Below are positions 34,544 through 48,043 of a stretch of 64,000 bases of DNA, in pieces. Position 1 is the stretch's first letter. The number at the start of each line of letters is the position of its first letter. A program made the position numbers and the translations under genes. The DNA comes from Rostrohypoxylon terebratum. Taxonomy: Eukaryota; Ascomycota; Sordariomycetes; Xylariales; Hypoxylaceae. The notes below the pieces were generated by a model. The model did no database searches, was not told the DNA's origin, and worked only from the letters and a program-made list of their open reading frames with translations. The stretch is taken from assembly GCA_022497145.1 (NCBI GenBank), contig MU385860.1, positions 496,001-560,000 of the forward strand, written 5' to 3'.

Positions 34544-37500
34544 CTAGAAAAAATCGGGATTGCCGCCCGCGCCAGGGAACGTGGAGAAAGTCGTCAATCT
34601 AGGAGGCTGCGGAGGAGCGCTGGTGGCGACACCCGGCACCGTGATAGTATTATGGGATGGGTAAGGCATCCTACCTCGAGGGCCGTTGATTCCGTTAGGT
34701 ACAGAGTTGTTCATATAAGTACCAGCTGGTGCTTCGATGACCTGGTTCATGAGCGCGCGAGATTGGGGAGGTCGAATCGAGATCTGGCCTCCGGTCGGAT
34801 CAGTAGGAGTGGTCTGTCCGGTAGTGTTGCCGCTACGGGTATCGTGCTGCTGGATCTTGGCTAGAAGACGTCGACCATAGGGCGTGGTTCGCACGGTGGG
34901 TATGATAGGTCGAATCGCCTCAACAAGCGGGGTCTTCATTGACGGCGTGCAATGGTCAAGAGCGGTCTGGACAACATAGTTGCCAAAATTGTCGCGCAAA
35001 AGGCGCTCCATCTCTCCCGGAGTGAGTAACTCTTTGACCATCATATCCCGGGAGTCATCATTACCACAACGGAGACACTTCTCTATAACATTCGAGCTAA
35101 ATTTGTGACGTGACAACTGAGTGATCTTGCCGCGGAATTGTAGAATTAAGGGTTCGGTGAACGCGGTCTCGTTCAAGTCAATGATGTACTGAACCACATA
35201 GTTGCCAAATGGATCTTGCACAAGCCGGGTAGCGTTCTCGGTGATCCTGCGGATTAGCCACATCTTCTGATCTCCCGATGCGTGGTCGATGCATCGCTGG
35301 AGGACACAGCAGCCATGACGATGGGTGCCGACCTCGATGCAATGGTTGCCAACGGCATCGAAGATGAACCCCGCATCTTCCGCGCTGAATTTGTTCAGGC
35401 ATTTCTGAATAACGTGATTGCCATTCAAGTCCTGAATCAGCTCGACAACTCGATATCGCAAAGCTTCAATGATCAAGTTAATGTGGGTGCGGGTATTGAC
35501 AAATTCAATCATCTTCTGCAAGGCCCTCGTTCCGTGTTGGTTGAGCGCGATTCGGACCATATCCTGAGTGGCGTTTTGAATCAACACAGTGCGCTCGTCG
35601 TCGCTGCAGTATTCCAAAAGCTTTTGGCACAAGTAATTACCAAAAGGATCCGTCATTAGCTCAACGACATGTTGGTTAGTCTCTAACCAAATCATATGAA
35701 CCTGTTCGGGAATTCTATTCTCCAGTTGCTTCTGCAAGAACCGACAGCCATGCTGATCCTTACAAAGACCGTAGATAGTACCAACAACCGACTCAATGCT
35801 CATGCCTGAAAAACGGTTCATAGCCTCATTCTCCTGAGCACGACGCTGCTGGATAACACGTTGTTGCGAGTCTCTCTGTTGGCCAGGACCCTGGTAAACC
35901 GGACCATATCCGGGATAATTCTGAGGGTAGCTTGCAAGATTCATGCCTTGCATACCCAGGGCCAAGAGATTCATGCCGTAACCATTGCCTCCATTTTGTG
36001 GACCGTATCCATTATAGAAAGGAGTGTAAGGGCTGATGGTGGAAGGAGATGAGGTAGATCCACCAGCAGAGACGGGTGACTGAACGCCGGCCTGGCTAGA
36101 GGCGACAGGACCAAAAGCGGGAGCACCGCCCTGTAGCTGCGACTGAATCGAAGGGTAAGGAGCGCCGGCTTGAGTGGCAGCGGTGGAGTTGTCGCTTGAT
36201 AACTCGCGGCTGTGACGCTTCACAGCTCCAGGGGGGTAGCGACCGATGCTTGCATTATGATTGTGAAAGTGCTGCTGCGCATGGGCATTGGCATTACTTG
36301 AGGGAGTCATAGTGGCACTGGGGACGTTTTTGCTAGAAGCATCGCCGGTAGAGAAAGAAGTCTGAAGCTTAGGTGGGGTCGACAGCACTTGGGTGGACGA
36401 GGAGGGAATGGTTGTTGTGGTAGCAACCTCAGCGTTAGACTCTCGATACTGGTTCAAGTCGAGAGAGTGGCGGAAGGGTCGAGTAGCGACCGAGCTGGCC
36501 TCGGTAGATCCACCCTGGCTCATGGTGTCAGGAGTGTTGATCTGGGAGGATCCTAGAGTAGACAAGCTCTGTTGCTGTCGGTGACGGGAGATAGAACCCC
36601 AACCGTTGTTGGGTGTAGTTTCACCACTAGCGCGCTGAGATGCGAGATCAACTGCAGCCGACGAGGCGGAAAGCTGAGGAGAGGACATGTTAGTGACCCA
36701 GGAAACCAAAGGCCTAGAGGTGATAAAAGAAAGACCGCCAATGAAAATTTATTTGCGATAGGTTAGGTTGTGTGGTATTGCGCATGTGAATTAATGGGGG
36801 ATAGGAAAGACAACGAAGGTAGGTGCTCTGCAAAATTGAATTTATATCAGTGTGGGGGATGAGTGTAAACCAATTATACACATGCAGAGAAAATTTTTTG
36901 AAGCACAGTTTAGAAAAATTCCTAAATTCAGACAGTACAAACGGAAGGCATAGAAAATAATGGCAGGTGTTGCAGGTGGTGCAGGTGGTAGGAAATAATG
37001 TAGAAACAACGATGTTAGAATAGGCATTAGCGTGACTACTTACCACATTGGGGTTACCCTTCTGGGCATAGAGTTGAGGAAAGTTATCCTCACTGGCGTC
37101 GATGCCAGCGTAGTTGTTCAGATCCATCGAGGATTCGTCGTCTCTGAACAGGAAACCAGCAGTGTTGGTTTGGTCAAGATTGTCGTAAAGATTGCCACGA
37201 CGAGTAACCGGCATAGAGTATCGATTCAGGCTAGGAAGATGTTTAGGTTAGCGTCCACGAGCTCGTAACGGCCATGATAAGAATATGATAGCGGTAGAGG
37301 ATGGTAGAAGGTGGAAGGCGGAAGGTATGTCAAGACGAGGCGGTATGAGGAGGAGTAAGGAAGGTTGAGAATGTGTAGAGCTGTGCAGAGTTGTGAAGAA
37401 TAGGTACTAAGGAACTTTACCCAAGTGATGGCGAAATCGTCAAAGGAATCTGAAAAGTAGGAGAAAAGAAGGCGTTGCGTCGTCGGCGATGGAATTGTTC

Positions 37501-38982
37501 CAAAGTTGCAGTCAAGTGGAGAGAGAAAAGAGAGAGAGGGAGGAGAGGGAGTGAAGTAGGTTTGGGGGATTGAAATTTGTTTGGGAGAGAAGGGTGAATA
37601 AATGTTGGGTTTGATGATGTGGGAAATTTAGTCAAATCAGTCATAAGGGTCGGGGACGAGAATGTTTGTGATAGTGCCCGAAGCTTAACCAGCCGGTCAC
37701 TTCTAGCAGAGCAGTTGGCGGTACTCCAGGCAGCACAGTGTATGAAGCAACGACTACCTCGAGACAGATGTCATATGACTTTTCCAACACCATAGCATCT
37801 GATTTCCTAGCAACGAATATTGACGAAGGTGTAGTGAAATGGGCACAGTTCAGCACCGGCACTGACTACCGTGCTTGGGGATGATTGTATATGGACATAT
37901 ACTGTACAAGAAAACGGTATGTTTTAAAAAAGATAGACTTACGCATTAGTTGACCGATGGCTCGTGGGGTCCTGGCGCAGGGCTTCTTCCTTCTCGTCCT
38001 CGTCGCTGTTTCTTCGCGATCCCGGCACGGAGCGGGACGGCAAAGGGTCATCAAAGAACCGGGATTGAAGCAACCCCGACTGGGGAGACGCCAATTGCGA
38101 ACCAGATCTACCCGGTCGATTGAAGAGACCCGGCGGAGAGACGAGACCGAGGCTCGGGGTAGAATATCGATTGGGACGAGAGAACATGGTAGGAAATCCC
38201 GAGCTTGTCTCTCGATACTCGGGAGGCGTCGTCGGTTCGGACTGGTGACCCGTCATGCCTAACCCGTTTCCCCGACCTAGATCTTCCTGCATCTGAGCAA
38301 TGTCAAACTCATCCCGCCGTTGCTGCTGATCTAATTTATGCATTTCGGCCTCGAATCGCCGTTTTTGCTCTCGAAGCTTTTCATACTCGACTTTCTTTTT
38401 TTCTAACTGTACAATTCATGAGCGTCGATTCGACTATATTAAAGAAAATAAATGGCAATGGCATGCGGATGCGGATGCTAGCATTAAGCGTATGCATGGA
38501 CACACGACGTGGAGGCAGTCCGAAGACGGCAAATGCCAGAGGAATAGCCTTACCAATTGTACTTTATACTGGGTCTGAGATGGGCCAATGTCAGCTGCGA
38601 GTTTCACGAGAGCGAGACATTGCAATTAGAAGCATTGAGACATTGCTCGAGATAGTTTCAACAACACCAGGGGAAGATTACGACTAGCGCCTGGTCTGGT
38701 GGTCTGGTGGTCTGGGTTGGGAAAGTTGGAAAATGACATTGGAAAAACCTTCAAAAGACTCACGGCAGTATATTCTTGGGGTTCCGGCAGTCGCTGCGTG
38801 GATATAGTGGACAATGTTGGTACACGCCCCGAGTCGGTGGTGAATCGTCGAGGCAAGGTGGTTCGAGGGTCTTGCGAGACTGGCGGAGGCATAGGCCTGC
38901 CATTTCTCTGCGGTGAGACAAGAGAATTCATCGGCGCTTCGTTTCTTGGAGATTGTTGAGCGCGAAAACGGTAATCATCCAT
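34544..38982 (-). CDS. PUF4: Pumilio-family RNA-binding protein, Puf4-like (four exons)
   Basis: Exons are 38764-38982, 37943-38406, 37044-37230 and 34544-36673; all phases agree, giving about 999 aa. The N-terminal 575 residues are disordered (Ser/Gln/Pro) with a short coiled coil from exon 2 (LEKKKVEYEKLREQKRR). Eight PUM repeats occupy about 580-900. Their recognition triplets in order R1-R8 are C-R..Q, N-Y..Q, T-R..Q, N-H..Q, C-C..Q, N-Y..Q, S-N..E and N-Y..Q, a near match to yeast Puf4. Known family role: binds UGUA-containing 3' UTRs and recruits CCR4-NOT to repress mRNA. Introns are long for this window (357, 712 and 370 nt). The acceptor at 36674-36676 was chosen because it keeps frame; an ATG at 36688 could start a shorter form. 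Confidence 0.88.
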
Positions 38983-39786
38983 GTTACTGTTGTTACAACA
39001 CCAAAAGCCTTCGTACAGGCCAAATTGGGCTACCACCGGGATTTTCTATAAACTGGGAATCCCGAGAAGGCTATTGTCAGCATTGTCTCTAACAGCTAAA
39101 GATGTGAGGATGCTAGGATGCGAATTGTGCGAATTGTGGGAAGGTTGCGAGTTTGCTGTCTCTCCATCCAAGCTGGACATATGCAATCATTTGCAATGAG
39201 GGGTCTCAGTAGGATAAACTAGCAACTTATTTTTTTTTTTTTTTTGCGACCGTGTTCCCGTTGCGTCGCCGGTGCTCATCCCTCGTTCGGCACTCGACTT
39301 TCGCGGGTAGGGCAGGTTGACGATGTCTCAAGGGGGGGATTTGTTTGGTTGGAGGGGGGTCGTCTTCGGCTGTTGACAACCGCGGAGCTGAATCTCTTCC
39401 TCTTCCACTTCCACTTCCACTTTCTCAATCCACTTCCACTTTCCACTTTCACTCACCTTTGATGAGAACAACTATAGCACAGAACGCAATAATGCGGCCC
39501 TGGAGAGCCAGGAGCGGCAGCGCAAGTACAGGAAAAAGAAGGAAAAAGAAAAAAAGATTTTTGCAAATCGCAAAATCCCCAAGTCAAATAATAATAATAA
39601 AAGAGTGTGGAGTTGTGCGAAGAGAAGGAGACTTCAATGTTTCAATTGCTGCGAGTGGATTGAGGCAAGGCACAAGGGAAGGAGGTTAGAATTAGGACAA
39701 AGGCACAACCACAACCAACCTTAGCCCTTCCACTCTTGCTCCTGTTCCCGCTAGATACTCAGTTGCTCACTGCTCACTGCTCAGTG

Positions 39787-39815
39787 CCCAGGGCCAGGGC
39801 CAGGGCCAGGGGCCA
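39787..39815 (+). repeat. GGGCCA tandem repeat
   Basis: Four near-identical GGGCCA units, next to a TGCTCAC(T) repeat at about 39764-39784. Confidence 0.6.
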
Positions 39816-39989
39816 GTGCTTCTCCAGTCCACCGTCTCCAGTCTCCAGTTGCTCCTCAATTGCACTTCCTGGCTCCAATCCAGTCAAATCAATCGTGCTT
39901 TCCCACCACCCTAGCAGCCTAGTTGGAGCACCAAGCCGACCTGAGTACATCCCATAGTCTGGGTAGTACAACCTAGCACAACCTGTACA

Positions 39990-40010
39990 ACGTACAACGT
40001 ACAACGTACA
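39990..40010. repeat. ACGTACA three times in tandem
   Basis: Exactly three 7-bp copies (21 bp). The reverse complement, TGTACGT three times, occurs at 50012-50032 in the RAD57 upstream region. Confidence 0.75.
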
Positions 40011-42223
40011 AATTTGCCCAGGATACAGGATACTATTATGTACCTACTTACATAGGTAGGATTTAGCACTGAGGTATGTACACCCCAGGTCCTAAGCGAC
40101 AGCGCTGAACCTACGGCACAAGCGCACATATGTTGTGGGAGGTACGCGATGTGTACATGCGCCATAGTGGATTACGGTGGGCAACTCTAAGTCCTGTGCA
40201 GTACATTTTGGATTGCCTGGCAGCCTGGCTTGCTGGTCATCCCTGACCCCTACCCACCTTAATAGAGCCTAACACACTAACTAATGTTACGTGTACATAG
40301 TACAGAATACCTACTAGCCGCGGTCAATTGCAACCATTCCTCGTACCTCTCGATATTAAAGCTCGAGGTTTGTAATCCCTTTCGGTATCGCTGATGAGAT
40401 CTTACCTAGTATCCTTATTGCTCCTACGGTATTTGGTGCTTACTTGCAATACGACAGACAACATGGGAACACTAGGTATGAAACCGTTATCCAGATACGT
40501 ACGTGAGATGACCATTTCGGAAAATGGCGCTCGAGAAAACGTGGTTATCAACGAGGTATGGATTATGGATTACACACATATACGACATGTATTTCAAGGA
40601 TTTCCACGGTACGAAACAGCGAGGTACCTACATATATGGTATGTACCTGAATAGGCTCAACATTTGTTACAGAGAATCGGAAACTTCGAAAGGCAGATCT
40701 GGGACTAGGCATGAGCTACAGTTTAAGTAGTGACCAACTAGTTATGTGATTAATACTTAACAGGTAAAAGGAGAGATATTTTAGTTCATGAAATTTATAA
40801 GTCAATGTGATAGAGTTTGCTAGCTCCTCAGGATCTAAGTTCTTACCCCTTTTTTAAAACTGAACTCAAGTCTTGAGGACACTTTGGTGGTGACGGTGCT
40901 GGCCGCGAACTCTAACCAGAGACTTGGGAATCTAAAGGGTGGGGTTTCGAGGGGTCCAAACCAAATGCGCAAAAAGCAACCGGCTTTTTTATGTCAGTAA
41001 CTTCTTAGAAAAAAAAATAACTCCAACTTACGTGCCAAGACTCAGCCGCTTTCTAAATCCTTCTTTTCCAAGATGCCAATGGGGACATCAATGGATTAGC
41101 ATAGTTCCATTGGTTCAGATGGTTTATAACGACTCTACAGAAGGATGGTCGCACATTGCACATCACACCCGCAGCCTTTCCTATAAAGTACATTGTGTAG
41201 GAATCTGTGTACTTTGTAGCCGCTTCGTAGGCAGGCAACCGTTTCGCTGTGACGGTTTTGAATATTGATATACCCTTTATGGTAAGTGGTTGACCTAGGT
41301 ACCTGACCACCCCTGGCATCATCGGGTGCCAGGATTGGTAGCTGGGAATCGCTTGCTCAAAGTCAGAGGGGGGTGGAAGCGGTGAGCGGAACCTTACCTG
41401 TCACCTCGAACAAACCAGCGCCGTCCAAGTCGCTTTTGGCTCCAAAAACGCCAGCGCAAGCCATGCCGATATGCGGACTATTATCTGGACTGCGAATAAT
41501 CCGATTTCAAGTTCTGAACCCATCTGCCGCAATGGATGCCACCATACAAAGAGTCAGCTCACCACTCCCGTTATGTTTTTCCGTATAGGATCATATGGGT
41601 ACATTCGAATACCTCCAGACTCGCTCGAGTTGCTCCAGCCTAACTGAGCATTGCGAGATGATTCATTCTCCCACCTTTTGTCTCCATTCGGTTGTCCAAT
41701 GCTGCCATACCGACCTTGCACCTAAGCCACTACGTCTATAATCTTCGAACGGTATATGTACGCTCTCTCTCCCGGTTTACTTAGCAGACTCCGCAGGGAC
41801 ACTATGCATGCAAGAACACAAAGGTATAAATTGGTATTGTACATCAACGACTTTTGGTTGGACGAGATCTTATCCACGCCCAGGTCTAGTTTGCTACGAG
41901 TCAACCTTGCCATAGGTCTTTTGACATCAGGTTTTTTGGAGTCTTGAAACTGACAACCACCCCCATCTGGCTCTGCTGATTCTAGAATTGGCGCATTTAC
42001 CCGGCGGACGGGCGACTGGGTCAAAAATTCTCACATGAGGTAGCTACTCGGGTCAGTCATAAGCGAATTATAGATCATTCTATTCAGTTGGTAACTTACC
42101 TAAACTATGAGTGACGCATATTCTTGCAGTGTCTGCTTGTTCCGACCCAAGTTCATCCGGTCCTTGCATAGTACACCGAGGGCGATCTACGATTCTCTTA
42201 AGGCTATTAAGCAACGCTTCGCT

Positions 42224-42241
42224 ACCTAGGACCTAGGTCCT
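42224..42241. repeat. ACCTAGGACCTAGGT dispersed repeat, copy 4
   Basis: ACCTAGGACCTAGGTCCTA: full motif plus another half unit. Confidence 0.6.
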
Positions 42242-44427
42242 ATGTAACTCTGCTTGATATCTTGCCATGACCTGTTGTCTGTTTCCAGGGTCCCCAAGCT
42301 CCCTTAAACTTTCGGATCGAGCCTAGATCTGTTTGCACTTAACGGGCTCCTAGCGCGGCTCTAACGTTGAAGGGGTCCCTATTGTTGGGACGACCACCAC
42401 CTATGTACTACATACCTTTTCTTACTTTCTCTTCCTCCTTCGGTCTCACAGTCCGTTGCATGCTCTCTTTGAAAGCCGTGCCCGTTGCCACTTTGGAATT
42501 TGTTACCTTGGTGCTAGTAAGTTTCAATCCTACCTAATAGACCATGGTAAATCGAGACTATATCATTCCTGGCGTGAGGATCGCCGACCCCAAGATAATT
42601 CCCGACTACAATTTATCATTGGTTTTTAACTGAAACCACCTTAGTGGCGAGATTGAAAATACCTGAAGTAGGTTGCGACTTGTAACATCACAATGGGACG
42701 GACCCTGAACTACGAAGTACTCTTTCTTACCTACCTACCTTCCTTCCACGAGCCTACCTACACAACGGGTTGGGCGGCTACGCAAAGTACAATACCTATC
42801 CTTGTTTAGCTCACCGACTTTTTGCCCAGACACGAAGGACTTACCTGCCCTAGTAAATCTGCACGTCACCCAACCAGCCAGCCCCGGGAGAAAATCAGCT
42901 ACTTTCCCCGGATACTTTGGATCACGATGTGCGTTTGTGGCTTGCATATACTGGACCCAGCGTGTGAACCTTCCTATAGAGACTATCGAGCAATATATAT
43001 GCCGCTGTTGGTCAACGTTTCGGAACTTATGATTGAGTCTTTCAATCTTTTGACTTTCGAAGTCGTAGAAAAGGTCACGATGCTCGGAAATACGAGGGTC
43101 TAGATGCAGAATTTCGGCGATCCACCGAGCCGGACGAGGTCTGGAGCTGGCTTGGATGAGTCGATGAAATTACTAACGAGGAAGCTTTAGGTAGGCACAT
43201 CGACGATCCAGGATACATGGCTGGTGGCATACACACTTCCCATCAGACGAAGGAATTCCATTCGCGTATCCCCCGCCTCTTAACCCCTCTTTACATGCCT
43301 CTCTCGCTAGATAGTCACTTGGGAAATGACAGACTGGCTGCATTGGTATTCGTTTCGCAGTGACCGCGCGAAGTACCTGTGAGGTCTCTCTCATACACTC
43401 CGAACGTCCAGCCATCAAGGATGAGGCGACTTTACAGGTCAATGCAAGGACGGATCGATCTGCCAGCACAGCGTACAGTCTCCTGCAGATTCACTGCAGG
43501 AAAGCTGCAGAGGTAGTAGAGACGAGGGGCAGCAACTGTTCTACCTACGTACTACGATGGAGGGGTAAAGAGGGGCTGAAATGGCTCATTAAGATGAATG
43601 AGCTTGACCCTTGGCACTTGGCCAACCCCCCATCTTGCCCATCTTGCCCACTATGTAGTTGGTACCTTTCCTATACGTACCACCAGCCTCGCGTCCCTGA
43701 TGGACATCGAGACGACCTTCCTTGGTAAAAATAGAGGTGTTCCCCGATCGGGGTGTGTGCATAGGCATAGGCATCGGCCAGCGAGAAAGCTGTAATGACG
43801 GCAACTAAAAAGTGTGAATCTCGCCCTCTCCCGGGTACCAGTAGAAAAAAAAGATAGCTGTTGATACGCGATGGCCAATGGACCAATCAGTCTTGAAAGA
43901 TGTATATCGTCTCCAATTGGGACGTCGACTTTTATTAGATTTAGGCACGAAGACATTAAAATTGAGAGAAAAATGGGAAGGTTTCCAAGTACTATCTATG
44001 TAAGCGTCGAAAGATGTAGGGTTGAAAAATCTCCGGTTTGTCTAGTGACTCTAGTTAACTCGAGGTCTCATTTCCCCATGGAGTTTGGGAGTTTGGGAGT
44101 TTGGGGGTTGAAGAAGCCAAGAACTCTAATTGGTTTAAAGTTGAATGCTTCCACGGGCTGCACGGACTAGCAAGGAAAATTTGTTGATTTGTGTGACACA
44201 GGCAGTTGCTCATGTCGGTACGTACCCGTGCCTACCAAACTCTAACTTACCTACCCAGCTTATATAATTACGTACAGTACACAATGACGTGGGTACTGTA
44301 GAAACGACCCTTGTTTTTTTTTTCTATGGTGGGGACCAGAGCCGCCACAGACTTTGCTCACCTTGAACATCGATAAGTCATCTCAACCAACCATCGCAGG
44401 CTTCACTATCCACGCATTTAGTGTAGC

Positions 44428-44466
44428 ATGAAAATGTTCGATCGCCACGATGCCTTACATCGATGA
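44428..44466 (+). other. uORF overlapping the RPC2 start codon
   Basis: ATG at 44428 opens a 12-codon frame that ends at TGA 44464-44466, in a different frame and across the RPC2 ATG at 44450. It matters only if transcription starts upstream of 44428, which is unknown. Confidence 0.4.
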
Positions 44467-47400
44467 CGGATTTGAGGCGCTCTTAGAGCCGTTCTATAAT
44501 GGCAAGAAGTTGACCGATCCCATTTCCACAGTGGAGGACAAGAATCAACTGCTTCCCGCATTCTTAAAGGTGAAAGGTATGTATCAGATCTGCATGATGA
44601 TTAAGCGAGTTATATTCAGTATGCTAACACATCCGACCAGGTTTGGTGAAACAGTATGTCTTCCATATGAAATCCCCGTAGAGGGTCATGAGATGCCTAC
44701 GCTCAAAGATGCTAACTAAAAATCTAGACATATCGATTCATACAACTTCTTCGTGGATCATGAGATCAAGGAGATTGTCAAAGCAAATCGCACGCTCAGA
44801 AGCGATGTTGACAGTAGTTTTTGGATCGAGTTTATCGACATCCGGGTTGTATCCCCGGATCGTTCCGACTTCAGCGAATTCAGAATCGAGAATGACATCA
44901 CCCCCATGGAATGCCGCTTACGGGACATGACATACTCTGCTAAGATTCTCGTGGATATCGCTTATACTCGCGAGAAGCAGAAGATCATTAGACGAAATGT
45001 TGAATTGGCCCGTATGCCTGTTATGTTGCGAAGCAACAAGTGTCGGCTGCACGGTGCCAACAACGCCCGGATGGAACTTATGAACGAATGCCCACTCGAT
45101 CCCGGCGGATACTTCATCATCAATGGGACGGAGAAGGTCATCCTCGTTCAGGAGCAGTTAAGCAAGAACAGAGTCATCGTAGAGTCCGATGAGAAGAATA
45201 GTATCATCACGGCCTCTGTGACGAGCTCTACGCACGAGAGAAAATCGAAAACCTATGTTACTCTAAAAAAGGAACGAATTGTGCTTCAACACAACGTTCT
45301 CGTCGAAGCTATACCTATCGTCATTATCCTCAAGGCTCTCGGCGGTCTTACTGACTTTGAGATCTTGCAACTGGTTTCTGGTCCCGATGCGCGATTCCAG
45401 GACGACTTCGCTGTTAATTTTGAAGAAGCCACTAGAGCCGGTGTCTTCACCCAACACCAAGCCTTGGATTATATCGGAGCAAGAGTGAAGATGGGGGGTA
45501 GAATAAAACAGCCGGGTGCTCCTCCAACTGCTCGACGGAGTACGATTGAGGAAGGCCTTGACGCCCTAGCGAACCTCATAATTGCGCACATACCCGTCGA
45601 AGGCCTAGATTTCTACCCAAAAGCTATCTACATAGCTCTCATGGTTCGCAGAGTTCTCATGGCGCACTATAATCCCAAACTCGTCGATGACCGAGACTTT
45701 GTAGGTAATAAGAGATTGGAATTAGCCGGTCAGCTTTTGTCTTTGTTGTTCGAAGATTTGTTCAAAAATTTCATGTATCAACTAAAATTGACGGTCGAGA
45801 ACTCTCTAAGGAAGCAGAATCGCGCTATTGCCATCGATCCTCTCGTCCAAGTTGGTGCTCAGGGAAAACATATCACTGAAGGCATGAATCGTGCTATTCA
45901 AACAGGGAATTGGAGTGTCAAGCGATTCAAGATGGACCGAGCTGGTGTCACACACGTCCTCAGCCGTCTTAGCTATATCAGTGCTCTCGGGATGATGACC
46001 CGCATTAGCAGTCAATTCGAGAAAACGAGAAAAGTCAGTGGTCCGCGTGCTTTACAGCCGTCGCAATGGGGCATGCTCTGTACCTCTGACACCCCCGAGG
46101 GTGAAGCATGTGGTTTGATCAAAAACTTGGCTCTGATGACACATATCACGACCAACGTGGAGGAAGATCCTGTCAAGAGATGGGCATTTACACTGGACCC
46201 CGGAGTTGAGCCTCTTCAGTATTTTACTGGATCTGAAATGCACAGGAAGGGTACTTATATCGTCTACATCAACGGCACCCCCTTCGCTTTATGTCGATAC
46301 CCGAAACGGTTTGCAACAAAATTCCGGACCATGAGGCGCCGAGGATGGATATCTCCATTCGTCAGTATCAACGTCAACGCCAACCTTTCGGCTGTTCATA
46401 TCGCGACCGACGAGGGACGCATCTGTCGGCCTTACATCATTGTGAAGAATGGTGAAGCAAAAATCAAAGCAAGTCATTTGAGACTATTGCAAGCTGGGAA
46501 GGCCACGTTCGACGACTTTCTGAAGCAAGGCATCGTTGAGTATCTCGACGTCAATGAAGAAAACGACACGCTAGTTGCGCTCTATGAAAAGGACATTACA
46601 AAAGTAACGACGCATCTTGAAATCGAGCCATTTACGATCCTTGGAGCCGTCGCTGGCTTGATTCCATTCCCGCACCACAACCAGTCTCCCAGAAACACAT
46701 ATCAATGCGCTATGGGTAAGCAAGCTATTGGAGCTATTGCTTACAATCAATTCAATCGTATTGATACTCTCCTATATACCATGGTCTATCCTCAACGGCC
46801 GATGGTTATCTCCAAGACCATCGAGCTTATTCACTACGACAAACTACCTGCTGGGCAAAATGCTACTGTTGTCGTTATGTCGTATTCAGGATACGATATT
46901 GAAGATGCCTTAGTTTTAAACAAAGCATCGTGCGACCGTGGATTTGGAAGAGTTCAGGTGTTCCGAAAGTACACTGCTGATCTTCAGAAGTATGCTAATG
47001 GAAGCCGCGAGAGGATTGGCGATAAGGACGCGACACAGGCAAAGAATGTTGTCCTGGGCGAAGACGGGTTGGCTGATGTAGGATGCCAGGTTCGCAGCGG
47101 GGAGGTTCTTATCAGAAAAGAAACCCCGATCGATGTGAACCCGGTGGTCGGAGTGGGGGCCAAGAAGGCTCAAGAGTATCGCGAAACGTCATTATCATAT
47201 CGACTTCCCGATCCTGCATATATTGATAAAGTCATGGTTACCCAAACTGAACGAGACACACAGCTCATCAAGGTCCAGACTAGACAGACGCGGAGACCCG
47301 AACTGGGAGACAAATTTTCGTCTAGACACGGTCAAAAGGGTGTTGTTGGAATTATCGTGGACCAGGAGGACTTGCCATTTTCGGATACGGGCCTAGTGCC

Positions 47401-48043
47401 TGACATTATCATGAACCCCCACGGTTTCCCGTCCCGTATGACAGTCGGCAAATTGCTTGAATGCTTAACAGGCAAGGCCTCGGTCGTCCAAGGACATAAG
47501 GAATGGGGCTACGGCGACGCATTTAGGTCTCATCCACTTGAACATATGAGCAGAGAATTAGTTAATGCAGGGTTCTCTTGGGAAGGCAAGGACTACTTTA
47601 CTTCTGGAATAACAGGCGAGCCGCTCCAAGCCTATATTTTCAACGGTCCTATCTATTACCAGCGATTGAAGCACATGGTGCAAGACAAGATGCATTCTCG
47701 TTCGCGTGGTCCCCGAGCCATTCTCACCCGCCAGCCCACGGAAGGTCGATCAAGAGACGGTGGTCTCCGTCTCGGAGAAATGGAACGTGATTGTCTAATC
47801 GCGTACGGAGCTTCACAGCTTCTCCTTGAGCGTCTCATGATTAGTTCGGACGCAACCGACATCGATATCTGCGAAAGGTGTGGTCTGTTCGGATACAAGG
47901 GCTACTGCAGTACTTGCCGAAGCAGCCGAGAGGTCGCTCGTATGACTATGCCATACGCTGCGAAGCTTCTCATTCAAGAACTCATCAGCATGAATGTTGG
48001 TGTACGATTGCAATTGGAAGATGAGTTCCCACATCCGAGATAA
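44450..48043 (+). CDS. RET1: RNA polymerase III second-largest subunit RPC2 (three exons, one of 13 nt)
   Basis: Exons are 44450-44576, 44641-44653 and 44728-48043, giving 1151 aa. The middle exon is only 13 nt and encodes GLVKQ with flanking codons; it joins KVKG to QHIDSYNFFVD exactly as in yeast Ret1. Pol III-type rather than Pol II-type sequence is seen in ECRLRDMTYSAKILVDI, CPLDPGGYFIINGTEKV, RKVSGPRALQPSQWGMLC, MGKQAIGAIAYNQFNRID and GYDIEDALVLNK. The hybrid-binding and active-site block GDKFSSRHGQKGVVGII, then MNPHGFPSRMTVGK, is intact. The C-terminal zinc site is CERCGLFGYKGYC..C. RPC2 forms the active-site cleft with RPC1 and transcribes tRNA and 5S genes. The start lacks about 17 residues relative to yeast, so an unseen upstream exon is possible. 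Confidence 0.96.

Larger units (their letters stand above)
38983..44449. other. Gene-empty region between PUF4-like and RPC2
   Basis: 5.5 kb with no supportable gene. Low-complexity items are T16 (39230-39245), CCACTT-rich pyrimidine repeats (39393-39455), GGGCCA repeats (39787-39815), ACGTACA three times (39990-40010) and an ACCTAGGACCTAGGT copy (42224-42241). The last 450 bp carries CGATAAG at 44371 and is the likely RPC2 promoter. Confidence 0.4.

Noticed and set aside
36714..37214. 166-codon minus-strand open frame treated as a separate gene
   Set aside because: Its first part is exon 3 of the PUF gene and the remainder reads into the following intron.
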